Under the pieces are notes generated by a model. The model worked only from the letters and a program-made list of their open reading frames with translations. It searched no databases and was not told the DNA's origin. A DNA stretch of 64,000 nucleotides from Beroe forskalii (taxonomy: Eukaryota > Ctenophora > Nuda > Beroida > Beroidae). The stretch lies in assembly GCA_011033025.1 (NCBI GenBank), contig WFMF01000044.1:124001-188000 (forward strand), in the 5' to 3' direction. This document shows positions 10,981-21,769 of the stretch, one piece after another (the first letter of the stretch is position 1; each line of letters starts with the position of its first letter). A program made the translations under genes and the position numbers.

Positions 10981-11429
10981 TAGTAAAGATTTCCTACTAT
11001 TCTAGTATAGGATTCCTACTCACTGCAGGAATTCCTACTCACTGCAGGAATTAGACAGCTGTAAATTGGAAGAACACAAAACAACAAACATTAGCCCCCC
11101 GTTTGTTCAATCAAGACGATTGGCTACCTAAGGCTAAAGGTACATATGACGCCATCATAGGTTATTACAGCATCATACTTTATTGAGCAAATCACATTAA
11201 GACATTAGGGACAAAATATGAAGCTAAAGCTAAAGACTTAAAGCTTTAAAGGAGCGGCTGACCATACGTCCACCTTGATTTTCCCGACGCCGAGGAGGCG
11301 TCGGTTCTGTGACTTTAACTTTGTAAATATAAGTTTGCCAAATGGCAGATCGCCAAGTTATTTATTCGGCTTTTTAATGGGTCCTGAGGATTAAATGACT
11401 TATGGACAAGCACAATTGGCAAATGACCA
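10981..11429. other. Unannotated stretch
   Basis: Contains a direct duplication of GGAATTCCTACTCACTGCA-type sequence (about 11010-11050) and a small palindrome GACGCCGAGGAGGCGTC near 11286. No gene seen. Confidence 0.45.
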
Positions 11430-14148
11430 CATTGCAAAATCGCCGACTCGGCGCCGATCGGCGCCCGTCCGGCGCCGATCAGCGCTGATCGGCGCCGATC
11501 AGCGCCGATGGAAAATCAACCATTTTTCATCGGCGGTCATCGGCGCTGATCAGCGCCGATCAGCGCCGGCCAGCCACCGATCGGCGCTGTCGGCGCCGAT
11601 CTGCCCCCGATCGGCGCCGATCAGCGCCGATAAAAACACCTGTATAAGGGAAGCTGTCCGGTGCATTTTATTCCAGATTTCCCCCTGATTTTCCCATCGG
11701 CGCCGATCGGCGCCTATGGAGAATTTTTTTTAATTTTTAAAAATTTCAAGTTTTCACAAGAAAATTGGGTATCCGCAGATTTTATCGCATTTGAACGATC
11801 AGGATTATGTCATGGTTTGTAGTTATATATGTTTTACATGTTTTGTCAAAATTAGGATTAGAGTTTGAGTAATTAGGGTTTGGGTTTGGGATTGGGTTAG
11901 GGTTTGGGTTAGGGTTCGGGTTACGGTTTGGGTTAGGGTTTGGGTTAGGGTTTGGGTTTGGGTTAGGGTTTGGGTTAGGGTTTGGGTTAGGGTTTGGGTT
12001 AGGGTTTGGGTTAGGGTTTGGGTTAGGGTTTGGGTTAGGGTTTGGGATAAGGTTTGGGTTTGGGTTAGGGTTTGGGTTAGGGTTAGGGTTTTGGTTAAGG
12101 TTAGGGTTTGGGTTAGGGTTAGGGCTTAGGTTAGGGTTTGGGTTATGCTTTGGGTTAGGGTTTGGGTTAAGGTTTGGGTTAGGGTTTGGGTTAGGGTTTG
12201 GGTTTGGGTTAGGGTTTGGGTTAAGGTTTGGGTTTGGGTTAGGGTTAGGGATTTGGTTAAGGTTAGGATTTGGGTTAGGGTTTGGGTTAGGGTTTGGGTT
12301 AGGGCTTAGGTTAGGGTTTGTGTTATGGTTTGGGTTAGGGTTTGGGTTAGGGTTTGGGTTTGGGTTAGGGTTTGGGTTAGGGTTTGGGTAAGGGTTTGGG
12401 TTAGGGTTTGGGTTAGGGTTTGTGTTTGGTTTGGATGAGGGACGAGGGTTCGGGTTTGGGTTTGGTTTGGGTATAGGTTTTAGTGTTTGAGTTAACCCTT
12501 ATCATACCCTAACATGTTTTACATGTTTTGTCAAAATTAGGATTAGAGTTTGAGTAATTAGGGTTTGGGTTTGGGATTGGCTTAGGGTTTGGGTTAGGGT
12601 TTGGGTTAGGGTTTGGGTTAGGGTTTGGGTTAGGGTTTGGGTTAGGGTTTGGGTTAAAGTTTGGGTTAGGGTTTGGGTTAGGGTTAGGGTTTTGGTTAAG
12701 GTTAGGGTTTGGGATAGGGTTTGGGTTTGGGTTAGGGTTTGGGTTAGGGTTTTGGCTAGGGTTTGGGTTATGGCTTAGGTTAGGGTTTGGGTTATGGTTT
12801 GGGTTAGGGTTTGGGTTAGGGTTTGGGTTAGGGTTTGGGTTAGGGTTTAGGTTAGGGTTTGGGTTAGAGTTTGGGTTAGGGTTTGGTTTAGGGTTTGGGT
12901 TAGGCTTTGGGTTAGGGTTTGGGTTAGGGTTTGGGTTAGGGTTTGGGTTAGGGTTTGGGTTAGGGTTTGGGTTAGGGTTTGGGATAGGGTTTGTGTTTGG
13001 TTTGGATGAGGGACGAGGGTTCGGGTTTGGGTTTGGTTTGGGTAAAGGGTTTAGGGTTTGAGTTAACCCTTATCATACCCTAACCCAAACTCTTTCCCAA
13101 ACCCTAACCCAACCCCTAACCCTTACCCAAACCCTTACCCAAACCCTTACCCAAACCCTTACCCAAACCCTTACCCAAACCCTTACCCAAACCCTTACCC
13201 AAACCCTAACCCAAACCCTAATTCAAGCCCTAACGCAAACCCTAACCCAAACCCTTACCCAAACCCTAACCCAAACCCTAACCCTAACCCAAACCCTAAC
13301 CCAAACCCTAACCCAAGCCCTAACCCAAGCCCTAACCCAAGCCCTAACCCAAACCCTAACCTTAACCAAAACCTTAACCAAAACCCTAACCCGAACCCTA
13401 ACCCAAACCCTAACCCAAACCCAAACCCTAACCCAAACCCTAACCCAAACCCTAACCCAAACCCTAACCCAAACCCTAACCCAAACCCCTAACCCAAACC
13501 CTAAAACCCAAACCCCTGCCCAAACCCCCCAACCCAAACCCTAACCCAAACCCTAACCCAAACCCTAACCCAAACCCTAACCCAAACCCTAGCAAACCCT
13601 AGCAAACCCTAACCCAAACCCTAACCCAAACCCTAACCCAAACCCTAACCCAAACCCTAACCCAAACCCTAACCCAAACCCTAACCCAAACCCTAACCCA
13701 AACCCTAACCCAAACCCTAACCCAAACCCTAACCCAAACCCTAACCCAAACCCCTAACCCAAACCCTAACCCAACCCAAACCCTAACCCAAACCCTAACC
13801 CAAACCCTAACCCAAACCCTAACCCAAACCCTAACCCAAACCCTAACCCAAACCCTAACCCAAACCCTAACCCAAACCCTAACCCAAACCCTAACCCAAA
13901 CCCTAACCCAAACCCTAACCCAAACCCTAACCCAAACCCTAATTACTCAAACTCTAATCCTAATTTTGACAAAACATGTAAAACATATATAATTACAAAC
14001 CATGACATAATCCTGATCGTTCAAATGCGATAAAATCTGCGCTGATCGGCGCCGATCGGGGGCAGATCGGCGCCGACAGCGCCGATCGGTGGCTGGCCGG
14101 CGCTGATCGGCGCTGATCAGCGCCGATCAGCGCCGATCATCAGCAATT
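11430..14148. mobile_element. Large foldback: GGCGCCGATC arms around head-to-head telomere-like arrays
   Basis: The outer arms are GC-rich palindromic GGCGCCGATCAGCGCC arrays (about 11440-11625 and 14035-14140). The inner arms, from CAGATTTTATCGCATTTGAA through ACATGTTTTGTCAAAATTAG, lie at 11777-11870 and inverted at about 13945-14036. Between them, (TTTGGGTTAGGG)n runs from about 11870 to 13062, then the strand switches to (CCCTAACCCAAA)n from about 13072 to 13950. The G-rich half is partly duplicated: ACATGTTTTGTCAAAATTAG recurs near 12521, and a TTTGGATGAGGGACGAGGGT block recurs near 12430 and 13001. The left side has about 145 bp (11631-11775) missing from the right. No transposase or target duplication was identified; outer limits are approximate. 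Confidence 0.7.
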
Positions 14149-14218
14149 TTTCAAAAGACCGAAATCCCGGTTTTATGTCATGATTTTTCCATTGTCTGTG
14201 ATGAATTATGACCTTCAT

Positions 14219-14363
14219 CATTTTTGATTCATGCTATATAACTATTACACACTGCATAAAATCATAAGCTTGTACAGGAGTCCTATACTTGTTTATGATT
14301 TTATGCAGTGTGATTTTATGCAGTGTGTTTTAGTTATATACTATATAGCATAAATCAAAAATT
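14219..14363. mobile_element. Short palindromic MITE-like hairpin
   Basis: The arm TTTTTGATTCATGCTATATA...ACACACTGCATAAAATCATA (14221-14267) is mirrored at 14291-14363; the right arm has a 15-bp duplication (TGATTTTATGCAGTG). The loop is about 22 bp. The AAATCCCGGTTTTATG segment just left of it (14162-14212) resembles the interior of MITE family B. Confidence 0.6.
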
Positions 14364-14871
14364 AGGACTCTATAGGAGATGCTTAATATTCTCTATGAAA
14401 GTATTAAATCGTATGTTACTCAAGTCTCAATTATTCAAAGCATTATAATGGGATAGGTCAGGACCTTTTCAAATTTAGTAATTCGTTTACGAATTAATAA
14501 TTGATATTGAAACACTGAAAAGGTCGTGACCTATAATCATTAATACCATTATTGAACTGAGTAAAATTAGCTTTATATTGAGTTTATATTTGAAAAGTAA
14601 GAGATCAAGTTATTACTTAGTTCTTTCAGCTACACCGACATGTGATATGTAGCATTAGCAAAAAGGTTTTACTCCAGAGAAAAATGTCACAGATTGAGAA
14701 TTGCGGTTATTATAATGTGCACGCCTCTCCCACATATACTACGCTACAATTTAGCTCTACTGCCTTTCCTAGTGCCGGCCTAAAAACTTTTGATTTTGGT
14801 GACGATAAAATATCTCCTTTTCAACCTGCTTCTCTTTCAATAGGTCGGGAAGTGCTCGGATCTTTCGAAGA

Positions 14872-16779
14872 ATGTTGCGGGTTCTTGTTATTTTCCTAGT
14901 GGGTTTCACATGCATTAGATCAAAGGAGTCAGATCAGATCACAGTGCTCCGAAGTTTTTTCGAGCCATCTCAAGGGAATACAAACGATAACTGTCCTTCG
15001 AATGTTGTGATAATTAGGTTCGCAGATTACTTCTCCGTTTTCAACGAGAAAAAGCTGAAAATAGCCCGAAATCTACTTAATAATCTCGTTAAACTGCCTA
15101 ACGAAGACATGATGAGGTCATTAGCTTGTTTGAAGAAGTACCATGGTAAAAACAACCCCAGCCTTGTTGATTTCATACTCCGAGGATGTTTCATAAAGAA
15201 GTCACTGATGAAAGAATTCCCTGGTTTAACCGAGATAACCCTCCCAAACTCCTATCAAACCCTTCCTCACTACTTCTTTTCTGTCGAGAACATGTCCCTC
15301 AACGAGAGTGTGTCGATTCCTACCAGCACGAATGAAGACCCGGACAGTATATTAGCCTGGTGGCGAGAAGACACTGGTCTGGGGGAGCACCACTGTAACT
15401 GGCACTACCTGAACAACTACGCTCTGCCCGTCAAGCACCGGGAGGGGGACCTCTTTGCGTACATGCACCTGCAGATGCTAGCTCGGTACGACATGGAACG
15501 GATAGCTCTCGGACTGCCACGAGTACTTCCATTCGGTCCAGGGTTTGGGTGGGATAAGCCACTCTCTGCAGGCTACAACCCCAAGCTCAAGGGCTTTTCT
15601 TTCAGGCCCCGGAACATGCAGATAGGTCCCCGGACCATCTTCCAAGGTGAGGTGATAGACACTGACAGACTGACGAGAAACAAGCACAACCTCCTCAACG
15701 CACTGGCTCGTGGTTATTTGGAGCACACCAACGGTAGTCTGGTAAAGATCACCATGGATGTTCTCGGCAATACTATCGAAGCTAACAAAGGCAATATCAA
15801 CCAGGATCTTTACGGTAATATCCACAATGACGGTCACAATATCATCGGTTCACTGCCTGATCCTTATATGATTTACGATGTAGGGATCGGTGTCATGACC
15901 CATGCTGCCACAGCCCCCCGAGATCCCGTGTTTTTCAACTGGCACAAGTTCATCGACCACTTCTTCGACATTTTCAGGAGGTCTCAGGAGCCCTACGATT
16001 CGAATGACCTTTACCTGAAGGAAATCGAGGTGAAGTCCATCGGAACCATCTCGTACGATCTGCCGTCGGCTACACTGAAACGATCCAATCGCCTGTACAC
16101 CTTCATGGAACGCGGCAAGTACACGTTCTACGACCTGACACTGCCTTTGGAGGAGTCGCAGAAGAAGCCAACCTACATCTACAAGGACCAGCTGAACCAT
16201 GTGCCCTATAAAATCAACATTACTGTCAATAACTCTGGTGACGAGGACAAGCAGGTGGTATTCAGAGTCTTCATGGCACTCCAGACTGACGAGCCCCTCG
16301 AATCGTGGAGAGACATGTTCATAGAGCTTGATAAGTTTGTAGGAACAGTTCCCCCGGGCACCACGTCATTTACTCGGAGTGACCGGCAATCGTCTGTAGC
16401 TGAGCAGACACACACTACTATGGACGAAATTCTACGGAACAAAAATCACGACAATAACCATGGTCTTCTCATTAAGTGTGGCTGGCCAAATAGGCTCCTG
16501 TTACCTCGCAGCACGACAAGAGGCATGTACTTTGATCTCTATGTGATCGCAACCGATTGGGAAAAAGACCGGTTACACCCAGAGATGGAGCTTCAAGATG
16601 GAGCTTCCTATTGCGGGATTGAAGGCACCAAGTTCGCGGATTCTCGCCCCATGGGATTCCCTTTCGATAGAAAGTTCGAGGACAGTGTCACCTTCAGTGA
16701 CTTTGCAAACATAGTACCAAACAGTGCCTCAACTACGGTTAAGATTAAGTTTTTAGAAAACTTTGATAATAGCGACTGA
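14872..16779 (+). CDS. Hemocyanin/prophenoloxidase-type (type-3 copper) protein, intronless
   Basis: A single 635-residue frame, close to the usual length of arthropod hemocyanin subunits and prophenoloxidases. Residues 1-17 look like a signal peptide. The N-terminal helical domain is followed by the copper-binding middle domain. Copper A: His174 and His178 in GEHHCNWH and His199 in FAYMHLQMLARYDMER. Copper B: His318 and His322 in GNIHNDGH and His358 in FFNWHKFID. GLPRVLPFGP and ATAPRDPVFFNW are family hallmarks. The C-terminal beta-rich domain holds a paired-cysteine region near the end. The family binds O2 at a dinuclear copper site; members either carry oxygen or oxidise phenols, and sequence alone does not separate the two here. 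The signal peptide differs from insect prophenoloxidases, which usually lack one. The start is the only Met giving a signal peptide. No introns, which is unusual for the family. Confidence 0.9.
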   Translation: MLRVLVIFLVGFTCIRSKESDQITVLRSFFEPSQGNTNDNCPSNVVIIRFADYFSVFNEKKLKIARNLLNNLVKLPNEDMMRSLACLKKYHGKNNPSLVDFILRGCFIKKSLMKEFPGLTEITLPNSYQTLPHYFFSVENMSLNESVSIPTSTNEDPDSILAWWREDTGLGEHHCNWHYLNNYALPVKHREGDLFAYMHLQMLARYDMERIALGLPRVLPFGPGFGWDKPLSAGYNPKLKGFSFRPRNMQIGPRTIFQGEVIDTDRLTRNKHNLLNALARGYLEHTNGSLVKITMDVLGNTIEANKGNINQDLYGNIHNDGHNIIGSLPDPYMIYDVGIGVMTHAATAPRDPVFFNWHKFIDHFFDIFRRSQEPYDSNDLYLKEIEVKSIGTISYDLPSATLKRSNRLYTFMERGKYTFYDLTLPLEESQKKPTYIYKDQLNHVPYKINITVNNSGDEDKQVVFRVFMALQTDEPLESWRDMFIELDKFVGTVPPGTTSFTRSDRQSSVAEQTHTTMDEILRNKNHDNNHGLLIKCGWPNRLLLPRSTTRGMYFDLYVIATDWEKDRLHPEMELQDGASYCGIEGTKFADSRPMGFPFDRKFEDSVTFSDFANIVPNSASTTVKIKFLENFDNSD

Positions 16780-17139
16780 TTGTGAGGGTTTTTAGGTTCC
16801 ATACAGGGAAACTTAGATCGAGGATGTAGACAAAAACAAATTCAAGTTAGGCATGATATTTTAATTCCAATTTTGTGTAATGGCTCTGTAATTTGATCGA
16901 GGTATTACTATTAATGAACACGTAAGGAATAATTCATTATTTTTCATAATAATTAAACAGTATGTACTCAACCCGCATTTTTCATCGTTTTTATCTGCAT
17001 TTTCACCGGTCTCCGACCGTCGAAATGATTGGATTATTGAATGGTGGCATGACAAATATCTGCATAACTATTAAAATCTACAAATAACCATTTTGTCTCT
17101 GCAATCATGATTATTGGTGGGAATTCACTGACTGGTGTG
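16780..17139. other. Intergenic, convergent gene ends
   Basis: Lies between the 3' end of the copper-protein gene (plus) and the 3' end of the next gene (minus). AT-rich 3'-flank sequence; no separate feature seen. Confidence 0.5.
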
Positions 17140-17750
17140 TCAATTCTTTTCAACAAAGCACTCTTTAGAATTAACCTCCGAACCCTTGAGGACCTTCTCT
17201 AAATCTCCTGTCTCAGGGTTTTTGTCAGAGCTTTTATTGGTTTTTGTCTCTTTTTCTGTCCTTCTGAGTCTCTTGTTTTCAATTGAGTCAGATTCATCTT
17301 GGAGAAGGAGGTTCTCAAGTGGAACTGAAAATTGAAATAACATAAGTTGGTGTAATACTTTGACACAGGAATTCAGGTGGGCATCCATTAGCAGACAGGC
17401 GATGTTATGTTTCTTCGGGTTATATGTGAACAGTGATTACCACACTTCCTTTGAAATTCAGCAAATAATGCAGCTGTGTGGGAGTGGGTGGGACATTATC
17501 AACATGCTATATTCAAGCATACCAACGCATATTTTTTTTAGCATTTTCACTGAGTCATAAATCATTATCATACAATTATGGGAGTAGTCTGTTGCCATCT
17601 TACCTTCCAGTTCCACTGCTAAAACATCTGATTTTTGTTTAGCGCTTGCCATTGGTATGTTACCAATACCACCATTTCCATTTGAGTCTGCAGGCCTAAT
17701 CATTTTGGCAGTAATACCTGAGTCACCACTGTAGTCTGTGTCGTCAAAAT
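17140..17750 (-). CDS. Two 3'-terminal exons of an uncharacterised charged protein
   Basis: Exon 17604-17750 follows a TTTGTTTCCAG acceptor and ends at a GTAAGA donor; it joins in phase 1 to the terminal exon 17140-17324, which follows a TTTCAATTTTCAG acceptor. The joined frame reads from DFDDTDYSGDSG through AVELE into VPLENLLLQDESDS and a Lys/Glu/Ser-rich tail ending VEKN, then stop. Matching phases and good splice sites support real exons. Upstream exons were not found. I recognise no domain; the tail is low-complexity and probably disordered. Its composition resembles the decayed region at 23370-26579, so it could be the 3' end of a related or even the same gene. Confidence 0.5.
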
Positions 17751-18903
17751 CTGGAAACAAATTTATAATTTGCGATAGCTTATAAAATTGTAAAGCTGTG
17801 GCCAGAAGTGGAGGTTTGTTAGTATTGGGACTTGGACTTGGAGTACCTTACGAGATAAATTTACATGGGACCATAATTATGAGGATCAAAATTTGAGGGG
17901 TTCGAAATTTGGTTATATTTTTTGAATTACTACCCATGCTAACGTATGAAGTCATATTGAGGTTTCTTGGGGAACGAAAATATCATATTGAGATATTGCA
18001 GGGAATTAAGCACTGTGAAAATTAAGCCTACACGATATTAAGCTCCAAGAAATTAGACACCTTTGAGAGATCTGGTGCTTAAAATTAATTTCATGTTGGC
18101 TAAATTACATGTAGGCCTAAGCTTAATTTATTTTTTCATAATGTATTCAAATGACACGCAATTTTTAATGTGCATCTGAACAGCTTTGAGTTCTGACTAA
18201 ATAAAAGTTCCAGTCACCATCCACCCATCACGCAAGGAGGGCTGGAGATCAAGAGTCAGGTCAACGTTGAATGTTCAGTTAAAGAAAAGGCTTAGTTTTT
18301 GGTGGTCCGTGCAAACGTCAAGGAGAGCTATAATGCTTTAAAAGATGTGACGAGTTTCATTCCAAAGACACACTGGAGAGGACCATGCACAGCATCAAAG
18401 ACAGGGAGCGAGATGATTGGAGGATGCAGGACTAATATTGAAGACGAGGAGATGGAGGGTGCAGACGAGGATATTTGATAATGATTTATTCAATTATTAA
18501 TTCTAATTCATCGTTGAATTATTATTTAGATCCTGTACCTCCATTGTTTACCATTATCACTGTACGTATAGCTCAATATCGAAAAACGTCATTCAGCACC
18601 ATAAAATTGAGCACTTTTCGAGGGATTGGTGCCTAAAGTAGCTTAATTTCCTGTAATAAGGTATGAGGATGTATGTAAAATCACCTAATTTTGTACCCTT
18701 TAAATATGTCTCGTGCGGTAGTCGGAGGGTAGCCACTTGTTTGAATTTGACAGTCATGAACTGGTGATGGTTTGAGGTAGGGTCACTGCCCCACTAGTAT
18801 TGGGAGAACTGATCACTAACCTCCATAAAACTGTAAAAGCATAAGCCATGACGTCACTATAACATTGGTTGTGGAACCATGCTTGCTGCTTAAGTGCTTT
18901 AGT
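17751..18903. other. Unannotated stretch
   Basis: No supported feature. A plus-strand open stretch at about 18345-18480 (ends EDEEMEGADEDI, stop) looks mildly coding but lacks a recognisable family or clear splice sites. Confidence 0.4.
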
Positions 18904-19503
18904 TTAATACATGTCAGTACCACTGCTATCTGCCATAATTTCTTGTGAATTTGAAGACAACTTCCAGCTGCTGGAGCTGGAAGTGGTAGCTGCAGAGCCG
19001 CTGCTAGAGGTGAAGGAGGAAGTGGAGGATGTGGTGAGGTCCTCGTAACTGCTGGTACTGTCATCCTCATCAGTGCTACTGCAACTACTACTCCCAGCAC
19101 TGCTACTGCTGCTGGTCGTATCTCCAGACTTCTTCTTTTTCCTCCTCTTTTTTACCATCACCTTCTCCGGTGACAACCCGTTACGGACAGGAAGGACTCG
19201 GGTGTTTCTTTCGACCGGCAGTTTCTGTTGGCAGTGCGAAATTAGATTCTAAATTCTAAAATACAATGTTGGTTTAGCAAGGTGAACCAAAGACCATATT
19301 TATATCGATTCCTAAAGTTCTGCAAAATGAAAAAGATCATCAAACAAGACATTAAATGCTTTCACATAAATGATTAAGGAATAAAATATTTCTGAAACCT
19401 CGGAATTATTAATCTTCTCCGTCCTCAAATCGTTCGTTACCTCCGGTCTCCGAAACCACCGCTTCATGGTCTTCATATACGGCTCAAGCTGCGGCACTTC
19501 GCA
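18904..19503 (-). CDS. 3' end of an uncharacterised gene with a basic patch and serine-rich tail
   Basis: Exon 19441-19503 (21 codons, phase 0) lies between a TTACTTTTAG acceptor and a GTAACG donor and reads CEVPQLEPYMKTMKRWFRRP. It joins in phase 0 to exon 18904-19224, after a CCAACAG acceptor, which reads KLPVERNTRVLPVRNGLSPE, then a Lys/Arg patch, then a long Ser/Thr-rich acidic tail ending SSGTDMY, stop. The basic patch could be a nuclear localisation signal. The tail is low-complexity, so family recognition is poor. Upstream exons were not identified. Confidence 0.45.
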
Positions 19504-19975
19504 CTAAAAGTAAACGCTGTAACGTCCCACTACTGCACACTATAACTCTATAACTGACCATCGAACACAGTACTGCCACAGTTCCTCGTCGTTATACTCC
19601 TGCTACTCAAATCATGTGTCGGTGTATGAAGACGTGTCCTGGAGACCTCGCGAGTACTTGGTGTGCCAGGAATTAATACCTCCTGAGCGGCAGCACGTTC
19701 ACTGACACGAGAAGTCAACATGAGGCACCCTAATGTGGCCACGTTTGTTGCCAACCAATAATATTTATACGTAGCGCAGCAGGGATTATTATGAACCTGA
19801 CAAGTACGTGCAATCTTCAAAATATGGGCATTATAGTATTAGTTATAACTCAGTCTCATTTTATCAACGGTATCCAGCGTTTACAGTTCAGTACCTTCAT
19901 TTAACAACAGAAACTTATAGTTGTTAATAACGGTACCCCACTATTAAACGGCAAAATCACACTTATGCAAACCGC
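19504..19975. other. Unannotated stretch
   Basis: A 90-codon minus-strand open frame (19548-19820) has no recognisable motif. It may include the missing upstream exon of the serine-rich gene, but no clear donor was seen. Confidence 0.35.
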
Positions 19976-20455
19976 CTATGATTTTTAGAGGCGCCGATTT
20001 TCGTCACCGCTTATCGGCGATTTTCGGCGGCTCTAGGGTCCTATAGGCGTCGATAAGCGCCTATACACCGCTTATTGGCGCTTTTCGACCGCTTATAGGT
20101 GCCTAAGTTTTTGATCTGATTTTTGATCTTAGGTATCAGTGCCTTTAGGCGCTGATGAATTAAGACCGTCATAAACTGGCGAGGTTTAGATTTATTAGCT
20201 GAGCTTCGAGTCTATTATCGGCCAATAAACTAAATTCATTGGCCGAAAAAAGGAGGAAGAACACACATATTATTGCTAGAAATGTCGGCGCCTATAGGCG
20301 CCGATACTTAAGTCCAAAATTCATCATCGGCGCCTATAGGCGGTGAAAAACGTAGGCGTTTATATAAGCGGTCAAAAAGCGCCGATATAAGTGGTGCATA
20401 GGCGTGTGTCGGCGATTATCGGCGCCTATAGGCGCCGATAATCGCCGATAAACGG
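19976..20455. repeat. Palindromic GGCGCCTATAGGCGCC repeat cluster
   Basis: Two GC-rich blocks (about 19990-20150 and 20285-20455) contain many copies of GGCGCCTATAGGCGCCGATA and degenerate forms such as AAGCGCCTATA. Each block is internally palindromic and the two are loosely inverted around an AT-rich centre. The motif is related to the GGCGCCGATC arms of the 11.4-14.1 kb foldback. Ends are not sharp. Confidence 0.6.
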
Positions 20456-21769
20456 AAAAGAATATTCACATGCGACTTTTACCTTTACAATTTAGATTAA
20501 ATTATCAATTTCATGTAGAACTAGGAATTTGACGTGATAAAGTTTAAATCGTGCATTATGCATATCTATCACCCCTCATTCATCGACCGATTTGTATGCA
20601 TTTATTATTAATTACCTTTTGATTAATTACCCAACTGTATTTCTAATCCCAAATTAGTTATTATTCAACTTTGAACTTCACCATATCAAGTATCACCATT
20701 GCTGGAAAATTGAAACCGATATCATATACTGTATTGAGAAAAATGGAGTGGAATTTGAGATTTACATTCTAAAAGTCAAAACCATAGGTAAGTTTATTCT
20801 CTCACTAAAAACGAGTAAAACTAAATCCTTGTAAAAGAAGTTCCTGTCTAGTTGGTCAAATGTCAGAGATATGAATATATAGGTACCCAAATCTACGATT
20901 GTCTATCATCATTTTCAGGAAGACTTTTTTTCTTTTCAGCAAACAGAACAAACCCACGCGGTTCATCCCAGGGTTTCTTGACTTGTATCTCTTCTTCTGG
21001 AACTTACTCTGAAAATTGAGAAAGTTATAGTGAGTGGAAAACTAAAAGTGTCGTGCCATTCTGTCACAATATGTTGAGAGTGAAGATGTCAGTTTATTTT
21101 GACGGTTTACTCAGTTTGTTACTCTGTTTTGGCGCAGGCTTATCTCAACTCTTACCTGCCCTTTGGCTTTACACTTGATTTATCATTTAAGTGAACCAAG
21201 TTTGAGCTTCATAACTTTTTTGTGTTTAGAGTTTCCAAATGAAATTTTGGGCCGTCATAGGTATTTACGGTAGATTTTGCACCAAAAATATGAATAGTCT
21301 ACCTTAAGGTATTCCAGGGATATCAGCAAAAACCGGTTTTCTCGGCCATTTCTCAGCTCCTGAGAGTCAAAAATATTGCCCGAAATATCATGACAGTTTC
21401 GTCGAAATTGCCTGACAAATCAAAAGACCTCGGAGATGTGTGCCACTGCTTCTTCAACCAAAATAACAAATTAAAACAATACAGCTGATATACTGAGGCT
21501 AGTGTCCCATATAATTCGAGAGCCTTCATTAATCATTATCTATGATAATGACGTCAGTCAGAAAATATAGTTATGCGCATCTAGCGCTTTAAGTTTAAAG
21601 GTTAGGGTTAGGATCAGGATTGGGTAAGGATTTGTTAGGTTTAGGGTCAGGATTAAGGTTAGGGTTTTGGTTAGGGCAATAATTAGGTTTAGGATACAAA
21701 AATATTGACGTTTAGGTCTGTGACGTCACTCACACATGGGACACATACCTATACTGACCGGCAGTGCAA
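20456..21769. other. Unannotated stretch with a degenerate telomere-like patch
   Basis: No gene recognised. At about 21596-21695 there is a degenerate run of GGTTAGGGTTAGGATCAGG-type sequence, the third telomere-like patch in the window. Confidence 0.5.

Noticed and set aside
11395-11688. 97-codon Arg/Ala-rich frame
   Set aside because: It arises from the GGCGCCGATC repeats in the foldback arm.
13223-13537. 104-codon Val/Trp/Arg repeat frame on the minus strand
   Set aside because: It is a translation of the telomere-like dodecamer and has no independent coding signal.
11870-13955. A true chromosome end or a simple telomere fusion
   Set aside because: The array is internal, reverses strand, and both sides continue into the same inverted unique sequence, so an inserted palindromic element fits better.
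15478-16442. Three minus-strand open frames within the copper-protein gene
   Set aside because: They are antisense shadows of a strongly supported coding region.
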